Below, in pieces: positions 21,494 through 30,143 of a stretch of DNA of 30,762 nucleotides. The translations under genes were made by a program, and so were the position numbers. The notes under the pieces are model-generated. The model did not search any database. It saw only the letters and a list, made by a program, of their open reading frames with translations, and was not told where the DNA came from. This DNA comes from Candidatus Absconditabacterales bacterium (lineage in GTDB: Bacteria; Patescibacteriota; Gracilibacteria; Absconditabacterales; Absconditicoccaceae): the NCBI GenBank assembly GCA_023228925.1, contig JALOAF010000013.1, forward strand, positions 1-30,762, given 5' to 3'. The stretch's first letter is position 1. Each line of letters starts with the position of its first letter.

Positions 21494-21541
21494 TCAAACT
21501 TTGTTTGACCACATATTTTGTCAAATATAGTTTTGACAAAA
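21494..21541. repeat. two inverted repeats between the PHP gene and the helicase gene
   Basis: The first is TCAAAC-TTT-GTTTGA at 21494-21508, sharing the core CAAACTTTGTTTG with the hairpin after recJ. The second is a perfect 10-bp pair TTTTGTCAAA/TTTGACAAAA (21516-21525 and 21532-21541). They may be a terminator pair or an operator for the helicase gene. Confidence 0.45.
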
Positions 21542-21625
21542 AAGCAAGTAAAAAAAATTTTTGTGATTGAAAAATAATTGGGTATCTATAAGTTGGTAAA
21601 TAATTTAATTAATTTTGAAAAATGA

Positions 21626-24007
21626 ATGCAAAATGTAAAAGAATATTTGGCTTGAAAGTTAAACGAAGAACAATTAAAAGCTGCTTTACATACAGATAGT
21701 TCTAGTTTAATTTTAGCTGGAGCTGGATCTGGAAAAACAAGAACATTGACATATAAAATATGATATTTAATGTTTGGCTTAAAAATCAATCCAAGCAACA
21801 TTTTGGCTGTAACTTTTACCAATAAGGCAGCCAATGAAATGAAAGAAAGATTACTAGAAATTTCAGAAGAGTTTCAAGAAATAATTTCTGATGATCAATG
21901 ACAATCAATGTCAAACAAATCTTCTTTACAAAATGAAAACAAACAAAACATTGAAAGCAAAGAAAAAAATGACCAAGAAGATAGTATTAATGATTTTTTG
22001 GATTTTATAGAACAAACTAAAACAAATACGAGTGGAAATAGTATCAAATATAACGAAAAAGATTTTAAACGAATTGGGACCTTTCATAGTATTTTTCTAA
22101 AAATACTAAAAGAAGATATTGATAAATTGGAAATGAAATATGACAAAAATTTTACAATAATAGATTCAAATGATAGCAATAAGGTAGCTAAAGATCTTTT
22201 AAAAAAACTTAATTTAGATGAAGTATTCAAACCAAATGAAGTAAAGTGATTTATTAGCAATCAAAAAAATAATTGATACGATGCAAAAATGTTCCAATCA
22301 AAAACGACTACAGATTATGAACAAAATATGGGAAAAGTTTATGTAGAATACCAAAAAGAGTTAGAAAAATCAAATATGTTGGATTTTGATGATTTATTGC
22401 TACTACCATATTTGCTTTTTAGGAAAAGACCCGATATATTAGAAAAATGGAAAAAGAAATTCTTGTATATTATGGTCGATGAGGCTCAAGACACAAACTG
22501 GATACAATTTGAACTTATGATGATGCTTAGCGGAAAAGATGGAAATATTACCTTGATATGAGATGATTATCAAAGTATTTATGGCTGGAGATGAGCCTTG
22601 ATGGAAAATTTTTTGAATGTAAAAAAGTATTGGCCAGATATCCAAATGTTTAAACTACAAATCAACTATCGTTCTCGTCCATATATTGTAAATGCTGGAA
22701 ATTCCATTATAAAAAATAACTTAAAACAATACAACAAAGATGTACATTCCCATAGAGAAGAAGATGGAAAAATTACTGTTTTTTGTCACAACTCTGATAT
22801 AGATGAAGCAGCAAATATAATAGATCTGATTATGAAAATGAAAGATAAAGGTAAAATTGAAAAACTATGAGATGTTTCCATATTATATAGGACCAACGCT
22901 CAGTCTTCTACTTTTGAACAAATTTTAGTACAAGAAAAAATACCCTATAAAATATGGTGAGCATATAAGTTTTTTGAAAGAGAAGAAGTAAAAGATATTT
23001 TGGCATACATTAAATATTTAGCAAATAGTGGAGATTCTGTTTCTTTAAAAAGAATTATAAACAAACCAACAAGATGAATTGGAAAAGATAGTCTATTAAA
23101 ATTGGAAGATTATGCGACTATCAATGGTTTGACACTTCATGAGGTATTAGAAAATATAGAAAGCATCCCTGTCGAAATTAACAGCAAGGCCAAAAATGGA
23201 ATCTTAGAATTTAAAAGAATAATCCATGAAATTACTGATAATTGGGACAAATACTGACCTGCTGACACTATTAGCAAAATAATACAATCTATAAAATATA
23301 AAAGCCATTTGGAGGAAAAGAAGACTCATGGAAGTAGTAAAGTAGCAGAAAGGTATGAAAACATCTGACAATTAATAAATATGGCATCAAGTTATATACA
23401 AAAATGACATGAATCTATAAAACAATTTATAGAAGAAATAACATTGATGACCGATGTGGTAAATGATGAAAATGCAAGTGCAGATGTAATCAAGCTTATG
23501 ACTATTCATAGCAGTAAGGGTTTGGAGTTTCCTTATGTATTTATAGCTGGTGTAGAAGAAAATATGTTTCCTTTGACAAATGCTGTAATGGAAGCGCATT
23601 TGTTGGAAGAAGAAAGAAGATTGATGTATGTGGGAGTTACTAGAGCAAAAGATTATTTGTTTTTATCTTATGCAAATAGCAGAATGACTCGGTGACAATT
23701 TAGAAACAATCCTCCTAGCAGATTCATTTGAGAGATACCAGAAGAGCTTACAAAACATTATGATCTATGATCTGGTAGAAGCAAAAACTCAAGAATGGAA
23801 TCTCATTCCGATCAAAACAATATGATGTATTATTACGATGATACAAGCAGGCCAGAAATTAATATAAATGAATGAGATAATGTAAACCACAAACTCTTTG
23901 GTGATGGCTATGTGTTGGAAATACGAGACCACTTAGCAGTAGTAAGATTTAACGATCCAAAAATAGGAGTAAGAAAAATGGAAGCAAGATTTTTAAAAAC
24001 AATATAG
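21626..24007 (+). CDS. UvrD/PcrA/Rep-family superfamily 1 DNA helicase
   Basis: 793 residues, an ATP-driven 3'-5' helicase of repair and replication restart. Motifs in order: Q-motif region [10 protein letters not shown], Walker [14 protein letters not shown] (residues ~30-42), Ia [16 protein letters not shown], Ib [19 protein letters not shown] (Asp285), [61 protein letters not shown] low-complexity Ser/Asn/Glu/Lys-rich insert sits between Ia and Ib (residues ~93-145), unusual for PcrA. The C-terminal end has the tail FGDGYVLEI...VRF typical of PcrA. The start is ATG 21626; in-frame TTG codons upstream (21578, 21593) would add only a short extension without homology. PcrA and UvrD cannot be separated here. 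Confidence 0.95.
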
Positions 24008-24048
24008 CTTGTTGATTCATCGCCTAGTTCTTAAATAAAAATACTCAA

Positions 24049-24076
24049 GTGACATAAAAATAGCTTTATTTATAAT
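24049..24076 (+). promoter_or_regulatory. promoter giving a leaderless transcript for the CoA-binding gene
   Basis: GTGACA (24049-24054), a 16-bp spacer and a perfect -10 TATAAT (24071-24076). A start 6-7 nt after the -10 would coincide with the ATG at 24083, so the transcript may be leaderless. Confidence 0.5.
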
Positions 24077-24082
24077 AATACT

Positions 24083-24448
24083 ATGATCGATCCAAAACTA
24101 ACTTATGCTGTAATATGAGCTTCAAATAATGTAGAAAAATACTGATATAAGGTATTTAAAGACCTTATAAAAAAATGATTTAATGCTATAGCAATAAATC
24201 CAAACGAAAAAGAGATTTTTTGAAAAAAAGCATACTCTACTCTATCAGACTTTAAATGAAAAATAGATTTTGCAATTTTTGTATTATCTCCAAAATTTTC
24301 TTTAGCAATTTTAGAGGAGGTGAAAAAACTTTGAATACAAAAAGTTTGGTTTCAGCCTGGTGCAGAAAGCGATGAATGAATTGAATTTTGCAAAAAAAAT
24401 GATATTGAATATATTGCCAATGCTTGTGTTATGATACAAAGTAGTTAG
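24083..24448 (+). CDS. CoA-binding domain protein (YccU-like)
   Basis: 121 residues, a single Rossmann-like domain of the CoA_binding_2 family. The N-terminal LTYAVIGASNNVEKYGYKVF fits the family's nucleotide-binding VGAS motif with a Tyr/Gly pair. Then come FNAIAINPNEKEIFGKKAYS (the usual NP...G..ayps segment), IDFAIFVLSPKFSLAILEEV and KKLGIQKVWFQPGAESDEG. The Gln-Pro-Gly is typical. The exact role of these proteins is unclear; they bind CoA or acyl-CoA and are often annotated as predicted CoA-binding proteins. It follows the helicase gene by 75 nt but seems to have its own promoter. Confidence 0.88.
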
Positions 24449-24501
24449 TTTAACTTTTGTAAAAAAATTATTATAAGTTTTATCATTTTCATTATATTAT
24501 T

Positions 24502-24663
24502 ATGGCTATTGAAACAACAAAAAAGAGACCAGCAAAATCAAGATGATTGCAAATCTTACAAGAACTTTTGCTAAATGCAAAAACTAAAGAAGAAATTTAT
24601 GCTATCACTAAACTCTTTCGTGAAGCAAGCAAAAAGAAAACTAAAGAATCTAAAAATCTATAA
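24502..24663 (+). CDS. small basic hypothetical protein, 53 aa
   Basis: 53 residues, Lys/Arg-rich at both ends with a helical centre (LQILQELLLNAKTKEEIYAI). It starts MAIETTKKRPAKSRG; that Gly is its single UGA. The centre vaguely recalls the helical start of TrpR/YerC-like proteins, but it is too short to claim that family. A possible promoter lies just upstream: TTGTAA at 24457-24462, an 18-bp spacer and TATCAT at 24481-24486. A terminator-like stem follows. It lies between the CoA-binding gene and sod. Confidence 0.55.
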
Positions 24664-24664
24664 G

Positions 24665-24717
24665 ATTAAAAATACAAATTTTAAGAACGTAATCTCTTGT
24701 AAATTCGTATTTTATTT
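24665..24717 (+). terminator. terminator-like hairpin after the 53-aa gene
   Basis: An imperfect stem pairs ATACAAATTT with AAATTCGTAT (one mismatch) around a 20-nt loop and is followed by TTTTATTTTTAA. It separates the 53-aa gene from sod. Confidence 0.4.
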
Positions 24718-24759
24718 TTAATAATAAGGATAACTTTTTATTTTGATAAGTTATAATAA

Positions 24760-25356
24760 ATGATCACATTAAAAACACTAGCTTATGACTTTAATGCTTT
24801 AGAACCGTTTATTGATGCAAAAACTGTAGAAATTCATCATACAAAGCATCATCAGTGATATGTAGATAAATTAAATTGATTAATAGCTGGAACAGAATTT
24901 GAAAACATGAACTTGGAAAATATTATCATAAACTCTAACGGAGCCATATTCAACAATGCTGCTCAGGTTTGGAATCACACTTTTTATCGAGAAGGAATGA
25001 ACTGACAAGCTGAAAATGAGAAATGGGATTTTACTTACCGACAAGCAAAGGTAAAAGATCAGATTGAAAAAAAACGAGGAAGTTTTGAAAACTTTAAAAC
25101 AGAATTTACAAACAATGCTATATGAAATTTTGGATCTGGATGGACTTGGCTTGTGAAAGATGGTAATGGAGAATTAAGTATTGTAAATACTAGTAATGCT
25201 GAAAATCCTATGACCAGTGGACTTATCCCATTGTTGACTGTAGATGTTTGGGAACACGCTTATTATCTAAAATATCAGAATAGAAGAGCTGAATATTTAG
25301 AAAATTGGCGAAGTTTGGTAAATTGGGAGAAGGTCGAGGAACTGTATAAAAACTAA
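24760..25356 (+). CDS. sodB: superoxide dismutase, iron type
   Basis: 198 residues, the normal length. It turns superoxide into peroxide and oxygen. The metal ligands are visible: His in VEIHHTKHH, His in [12 protein letters not shown], and Asp and His in [12 protein letters not shown]. Gln in the NNAAQVWNH motif and the GSGWTWLV segment without the Mn-type Gln point to the Fe form. The match to the E. coli SodB pattern is close along the whole length, including the ending [13 protein letters not shown]. Only 4 of 13 glycines are UGA, for example in HHQGYVDKLNG, where Gly replaces the common Thr. The low UGA share fits high expression or acquisition from a standard-code donor. Confidence 0.93.
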
Positions 25357-25404
25357 AATATTTCAAGAAATTACAAGCAAAAAACAAGAAAGTTAGGTTT
25401 TGAA

Positions 25405-25437
25405 TGTATTTTTTTATTAAAAAAACATTTTTTTGAA
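25405..25437 (+). terminator. terminator after sod
   Basis: A stem TGT-A-TTTTTTT / AAAAAAACA with an ATT loop and a single bulged A, followed directly by T7. It is 49 nt after the sod stop codon. Confidence 0.55.
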
Positions 25438-25463
25438 TGAAAATAAAAACTTTTTATTTAATA

Positions 25464-25492
25464 TTGAAAAACTAGTGTCTTTTCTTTATTAT
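25464..25492 (+). promoter_or_regulatory. sigma-70-like promoter of the yraN-ctpA operon
   Basis: TTGAAA (25464-25469), an exact 17-bp spacer and TATTAT (25487-25492). The expected start is near 25499, giving a leader of about 24 nt. It lies after the sod terminator and before the two closely spaced genes yraN and ctpA. Confidence 0.6.
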
Positions 25493-25522
25493 GTAGAAAT
25501 AATTTTATATTAGAAAAAGAAA

Positions 25523-25864
25523 ATGAATAACAAAAAAGAGCTGTGAAGAATTGGAGAAGAGTTAGCTATTTGATATTATGAAGAAAATGGTTATGAAATT
25601 TTGGACACAAATTATACTATCCCTGGTGGAGAATTGGATGTAATAGCGCAAAAAGATGGAACAATCGTTTTTGTGGAAGTAAAGGTTGTGGAATATGTAG
25701 ATGATTTGATGTGATACATAAAACCCCAAAAATTAAAATTTCTATGAAGAACTATTGAGGATTATATGTACAAAAAGAATTTAGACTTTGAGGTAAGACT
25801 TGATGTTGTTTTTATAAAAAATAACAGTATTTTGGAGGTATTTGAAAATGTAACAAATTCCTAG
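25523..25864 (+). CDS. YraN/UPF0102-family nuclease-fold protein
   Basis: 113 residues, typical for the family. It has a restriction-endonuclease-like fold; the cellular role is poorly known and a link to DNA processing is suspected. Seen here: LGRIGEELAIGYYEENGYEI at the N-terminus, then the nuclease-type core GGELDVIAQKDGTIVFVEVK with the Glu/Asp...ExK residues, and the C-terminal LDFEVRLDVVFIKN. UGA codes for Gly in LGRIGEE (first), in the third Gly position before YYEE and in several others. It is 21 nt ahead of ctpA and shares its promoter. Confidence 0.88.
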
Positions 25865-25885
25865 CTTTTATAAGTTAAATAAAAC

Positions 25886-27103
25886 ATGAAAAAAATTAAA
25901 ATAATATTAATATTTCTGTTTGGTGTTTTGATTGGTGGAAGTATAATGAGATTTTGACCAAGTGATTTTTTTGACAATATTCTAAAATGAAAGAATGAGG
26001 AACAAAGTGAATTAGATTACTTTAAAAACAAATATGAACGCTTTGAAACTTTGGATGAGCTATTAAATTTTTGATACTATGATTATGAAAAAATAGATGA
26101 AGAAGATATGATTAAATGAGCTATTAAAGCTTATATTGATGCCATTAAAGATCCTTATACTGTATATATGGATGCAGAACAAAATAATGGTTTTTTGGGG
26201 AGTTTGGAATGAGAAGAAAATTTTGAATGAATTTGAGCTGCTGTGACTAAAAAAGAATATTATATACAAATTGAGGAGGTCTTGAAAGAGTCTCCTGCTA
26301 TGAAGGCCGGGCTTAGACCATTGGATCGTATTATAGCTATAGATACTGGATATGTAGAAAATGAAAGCTTGGAAGAGTCGGTTGCTAGAATCAAGTGACC
26401 AGCTGGGAGTAATGTAAGTTTAATAATTGAAAGATATGAAAAGGATGATAAAAGAGAAGTTTTTGAAATCACTATTATTAGAGAAACTATCAATATACCA
26501 TCAGTAGAAAGTGAAATATTTGAAATAAATACTAAAAAAATATGATATATAGAAATATTCTTGATAGGAGAAGAGACTGAAAACATATTCAAAAAAGAAG
26601 TAAATAAACTAAAGTCTGAATGAGTGGAAGGAATAATTTTAGATTTAAGAGGTAATGGATGATGACTTATGCCAGTAGCTGTAGAGGTAGTTTCTCATTT
26701 TATAACAAAATGACAATTAGTGGTCTCAGCCAACTACAAGTGATATCAAGATGAAAAATATTATTCAAAATGATTTGCAGAGTTTGAATGATTAAAAACT
26801 ATAGTGCTAATTGACTGAATGACTGCTAGTGCTGGAGAAATAATAGCTATTGCATTACAAGAACAAGCTGGAGCAAAACTTTTGTGAACAAACAGCTTTG
26901 GTAAATGAACAATTCAAACTTTAGATGAATTTAGAGATGGAGATAGCTTAAAATATACTATATGAAAACGATTTCCACCCAGTGATAAAAACATAGATAA
27001 TATATGAATAAAACCAGATATTATTGTGGAATTTGATATGGAAAATTATTTAGAAAACAATATAGATAATCAATTGGAAGAGGCAAAAAATTTGTTTAAA
27101 TAA
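25886..27103 (+). CDS. ctpA: S41-family C-terminal processing peptidase
   Basis: 405 residues. An N-terminal membrane anchor or signal (IKIILIFLFGVLIGGSIM) leads into a secreted or membrane-tethered serine protease. The order is the CTP family's: a helical lead-in with IKDPYTVYMDAEQ, a PDZ domain (FEGIGAAVTKKEYYIQIEEV, then SPAMKAGLRPLDRIIAID), and the S41 core GIILDLRGNGGGLMPVAVEV. The catalytic Ser is in IDGMTASAGEI and the Lys in GTNSFGKGTIQ. It ends with a substrate-domain segment GIKPDIIVEFD. Such proteases trim the C-termini of exported proteins. Many glycines are UGA, including those of the Gly triplet. It is in an operon with yraN. Confidence 0.93.
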
Positions 27104-27280
27104 AAAGAAGAAATTTGTAAAACCAAGATTTGAATGCTACAAGACATAAACTTGGATAAAACTATAACTTTATATGTTTTTTACAAGAATTTATTGTTCT
27201 ATGATGTAGGATTTGTAGTCTTATAAATTATAGAAAATCATATTGTTTTGTAAACTTTTAACCTTTAAACTTAAACTACT

Positions 27281-27589
27281 ATGATAAAAGTAATAGTACA
27301 AGATTCAAATTGAGTAGAATTGGGAAGTTTTGAAGCAGAAAAATGAAAAGTATTTACGGATATGGCGCAAGAACATGATATTGAGATTCCTTTTTCTTGT
27401 TGAAGTTGATCTTGCGGGCTCTGTTTATGTGAGGTTGTAGAATGAAGAGAAGTAATAAATGAATCATTTTTACAAGAACCTTTAATGGAAATGTATGAAA
27501 ATGAGGTTTTGACTTGTATTTCTGCCGTCAAAGATGAATATTTTGAGAAAGAAGAAAATTATACTATAATATTAAAAAGAAAGTTCTAG
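27281..27589 (+). CDS. [2Fe-2S] ferredoxin
   Basis: 102 residues, the size of plant/adrenodoxin-type ferredoxins, which carry one electron between redox enzymes. The cluster loop PFSCGSGSCGLCLC gives the C-x4-C-x2-C ligands, and the fourth Cys is in VLTCISAV near residue 82. Two of the three glycines inside the loop are UGA and one is GGG. An N-terminal ubiquitin-like strand pair (MIKVIVQDSNGVELG) precedes it. The partner enzyme is not in the window. The ECF-like sigma factor gene starts 28 nt downstream, so they may be co-transcribed. The 177-nt stretch upstream has no gene. Confidence 0.9.
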
Positions 27590-27617
27590 AAAAGGAAAAT
27601 GTTGAAGTGTTTAATTA

Positions 27618-28193
27618 ATGAGTTTAGCAAAAAATATGGATTTTGATAAAGAATTTATAGAACAACTGGTAAAACAAGATCAACGAGCTTTTAATGAGTT
27701 TTATCTTAAAACGGTTGATATGTTTTTTCGTTATATAAATTCTAATTTTTTTGTTAGTAAAGAAGAAGCTGAAGATATTATTTCTAATTTTTATGTAAAA
27801 CGGTGGAATGTGGTAAAAAAATATGATTTCAAACAATCTTTTTCTGCCTTTGCTTGGACTGTGTTTAAAAATCTTGTAAAAGATAGTTTCAAAAAACAAA
27901 AAGATATTTCTTTTAGTTCGTTTGATTACCAAGATTGAGAGAGTTTTGAAGAAAATATAGAAGATGAATTTGATATTTTTGAATTATTAGAAACAGATTT
28001 TCAGTTTAAACAAATAGAAGATGCAATGAAACAACTGGATATAGAGAGTAGAGAACTAATATATCTTAAATTTATAGAAGAAAAAGAAAATATGGAAATT
28101 GCAGAGATTTTGCAAATATCTAATGAAAATGTTAGACAAAAATTATCTAGGTCTTTGAAAAAACTCAAGTCTCTACTGATAAATGAGACATAA
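27618..28193 (+). CDS. RNA polymerase sigma factor, ECF-like
   Basis: 191 residues, ECF length. Region 2 is represented by FNEFYLKTVDMFFRYI and EEAEDIISNFYVKRWNVVKK, the -10 recognition part by FSAFAWTVFKNLVKDSFKK, and region 4 by MKQLDIESRELIYLKFIEE followed by a helix-turn-helix (NMEIAEILQISNENVRQKLS, then a basic Ser-Leu-Lys-Lys tail). An acidic linker (QDGESFEENIEDEFDIF) joins the two. There is a single UGA codon, at residue 107. No anti-sigma gene is adjacent, unless one lies in an unrecognised small frame. The start ATG at 27618 is 28 nt after the ferredoxin stop. Confidence 0.88.
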
Positions 28194-28404
28194 AACACCA
28201 TCACATTAAACAAAAATGTCAAATCAATTTTTGAAACACAAAAACAAAATAAGCACAATAAGCTACTTAAGACCTAGCTTGTTTACAAGAATTTATACTT
28301 TTTCAAAAGACTTATAAAAAATAAAAAAATATTGAAATTGAAAGTAATACTATTAGTATAACTTGTGTACACAGTACTATTTTTATTTATTAAATTGTAC
28401 AATT

Positions 28405-28680
28405 ATGACTAAAACTGCTCTTATCGCACAATTAGCTGAAGAATTAGGAGTTTCTAAAAAACTTGCAGCTGAACTAGTTAACACTTTTATTGATACAGTT
28501 ATTGCTGGTGTTAAAAAAGAAGGTGAAGTTAGAATCCAAGGATTCGGAACTTTCAGAAAATCACACAGAAAAGCTAGAGAAGGAGTTAACCCACAAAACC
28601 CATCTCAAAAAATCAAAATTCCTGCTATGAACGTTGTTACTTTCAAAGCTGGATCTGACTTCAAAGGAGCTGTTAAATAA
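28405..28680 (+). CDS. hup: HU-family DNA-binding protein
   Basis: 91 residues, a histone-like dimer that bends DNA. Seen: MTKTALIAQLAEELGVSKKL, the core VRIQGFGTFRKSHRKAREG, the DNA-arm region NPQNPSQKIKIPAM and the end VVTFKAGSDFKGAVK. A GTG at 28363 in the same frame would add 14 residues unlike any HU, so ATG 28405 is chosen. Unlike other genes here it uses no UGA: all eight glycines are GGA or GGT. It also prefers TTC, AAC and ATC, the pattern of a highly expressed gene. The upstream sequence has several small palindromes (ATACTATTAGTAT, GTGTACAC) and a strong terminator follows. Confidence 0.95.
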   Translation: MTKTALIAQLAEELGVSKKLAAELVNTFIDTVIAGVKKEGEVRIQGFGTFRKSHRKAREGVNPQNPSQKIKIPAMNVVTFKAGSDFKGAVK

Positions 28681-28702
28681 TAACAACTCACAGTCTAAAA
28701 TA

Positions 28703-28733
28703 AAAAATCTTCTACTTGTTAGAAGATTTTTTT
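28703..28733 (+). terminator. strong Rho-independent terminator after hup
   Basis: A long perfect stem AAAAATCTTCTA/TAGAAGATTTTT with a 5-7 nt loop (CTTGT) runs into a T7 tract. It begins 22 nt after the hup stop. Confidence 0.85.
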
Positions 28734-28816
28734 ATGTAAAAATATATAAATTAAAATTTTATTTACAGTAATAATGCTTTTCTGTTGATTTTGGATAACT
28801 AAACTATATTTTAGCA

Positions 28817-29239
28817 ATGTATTTATTTGTAAAACACAAAAAAATGAATTGATATGTTTTCTTAGCTTTTATCGTTTGAGGACTAATAGGTTTTTTCTTA
28901 TTTTACTTTAGATATAAGTATAAAGATGTAGTAAATGAATTGAGATGAAACTTAAAATCTGCCAATAAAGAACTAGAATACTTAAATCATGAACTAGATG
29001 AATTTACGCATCAAAATGCAATATTAAAAGAAAAAGTAACAGAACTACTTGATAAAAATGATGAATTATCGGAGGTGGTTGCTGAATTGAGTAAATATTA
29101 TGTTCATATCAAAAGAGCTAGTGAAAAAACTAGTGAACTTACCAAATTTTTAGCTGATCCAAATCCTGAAATAGAAGAAAAAATGAAAAATATTTTGAAA
29201 AGATCAGAAGATATAAGTAGTGAAAAAACTTTTTTTTAG
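28817..29239 (+). CDS. single-pass membrane protein with coiled coil
   Basis: 140 residues. After a short basic N-terminus (MYLFVKHKKM) comes one membrane helix (VFLAFIVGGLIGFFLFYF, with two glycines as UGA or GGN), a positively charged stop (RYKYK), then a long Glu/Lys/Leu heptad region (ELEYLNHELDEF, then ILKEKVTELLDKNDELSEVV) and a polar tail. The order predicts an N-in anchor with a coiled coil outside or, by the positive-inside rule, a cytoplasmic one. No family is recognised. It is 15 nt ahead of a methyltransferase gene, most likely in one transcript. Confidence 0.75.
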
Positions 29240-29254
29240 TAGAATTTTGTAAAT

Positions 29255-29893
29255 ATGGCACATAATTCTAAATATGTAAAAATATTGAATTCAGAAGAAT
29301 GATATAATCTAATTTCAAATCAATATAAAAAACATCATTCTCATCTGGATTCTTTTTTAAACTTAGAAATATCCAGATTTCTTCCGAGAAAACATGAAAA
29401 TCTGGATATAATAGACTTAGGAGCAGGAGATGGTAGAATTTTCAAACATTTTGAAAATATAAATTTTAGAAAATATGTAGCTTGTGATATAGCAGAAAAA
29501 CTGTTAGAAAAACATCCAAAACAGTGAATAAAAGTCCAAAAAATAGTATGTGATTTAAATAAAAAATTATCATTTGATGATGAAAGTTTTGATATTGCAA
29601 CAAGTTTTTTTGTCTTGGAACATATCAAAAATTTGGAATGATTATTTGAAGAAGTTTATAGAATTTTAAAAAATGGAGGAAAGCGAATAATTGGACACTT
29701 TATACAAAGAAGAGAATTTGAATGGGAACATTGAAAATGAAAAGAACATATCAAATTTAAGATACAACAATATCGTTATAAATTAGAAGACTTAAAAAAA
29801 ATAGCTGAATATAATTTTTTTAATTTCAAATATCAGGAAATTGTGGGAAAGTGAGTTTTAATAGGATACTTGATTGTGTGTGAAAAAAATTAA
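29255..29893 (+). CDS. class I SAM-dependent methyltransferase
   Basis: 212 residues. The SAM-binding motif I IIDLGAGDGRIFKHF, acidic motif II (KYVACDIAEKLLEK), the DLNKKLSFDDESFDIATSFF segment and the motif VLEHIKNLEGLFEEVYRILK with GGK follow the Methyltransf_11 pattern. The target, possibly a lipid, quinone, RNA or small molecule, cannot be read from the sequence. Start ATG at 29255, 15 nt after the coiled-coil gene. A hairpin follows the stop. Confidence 0.88.
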
Positions 29894-29903
29894 AAAGACA
29901 AAA

Positions 29904-29937
29904 AAATATCTTTTCTGTAAAAGAATATTTATTTTTG
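29904..29937 (+). terminator. terminator after the methyltransferase gene
   Basis: A stem AAATAT-CTTTT / AAAAG-A-ATATTT with a loop of about 4 nt (CTGT) and one bulged A, followed by ATTTTTG. It starts 11 nt after the stop codon. Confidence 0.5.
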
Positions 29938-29993
29938 CAATATTGCGAGCTAGAACAATAATTTAATGAGTTCTTTTTTGTAATAAAAAATTT

Positions 29994-30060
29994 TGTCATC
30001 TTGCTAGCTTTGCGAAGGCTTCGATGGTGGTTGCAATAACTAGCCTTGTACAATAACGAG
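29994..30060. other. GC-richer structured island of unknown nature
   Basis: In an otherwise AT-rich gap, 30003-30047 is visibly richer in G and C and carries nested pairings: GCTAG/CTAGC (30003-30007 with 30040-30044), TTGC/GCAA (30010-30013 with 30033-30036), CGAAG/CTTCG (30013-30017 with 30019-30023), and an alternative AAGGCT/AGCCTT (30015-30020 with 30042-30047). It could be a small structured RNA, a dispersed repeat or a decayed gene. No tRNA cloverleaf could be fitted. Confidence 0.35.
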
Positions 30061-30143
30061 TCAGTAAGTATTTGTGAAAGAAATCTAAAAAAATAGAAGT
30101 AAGAATACTTGGAAACAACAAGGATAAACTTGCATATAGTAAG

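Noticed and set aside
24752..24757. TATAAT directly before the sod ATG as its -10 box
   Set aside because: Transcription would start inside the gene, after the ATG, and no suitable -35 lies upstream.
28216..28317. 33-residue basic frame between the sigma factor and hup
   Set aside because: Too short and of unremarkable composition; without homology it cannot be told from chance.
28363..28404. Upstream GTG start extending HU by 14 residues
   Set aside because: The extension is unlike any HU N-terminus and overlaps the promoter region; ATG 28405 fits the family.
206..29893. Many in-frame TGA codons suggesting widespread pseudogenes
   Set aside because: The frames continue with family conservation after each TGA and TGA falls on glycine columns, so recoding explains them.
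206..29893. Mycoplasma-type code (UGA=Trp)
   Set aside because: UGA is at conserved Gly sites such as the P-loop and Rossmann motif, and conserved Trp positions use TGG.
30003..30060. tRNA gene in the GC-richer island
   Set aside because: No cloverleaf with acceptor stem, anticodon arm and T-arm consensus could be fitted on either strand.
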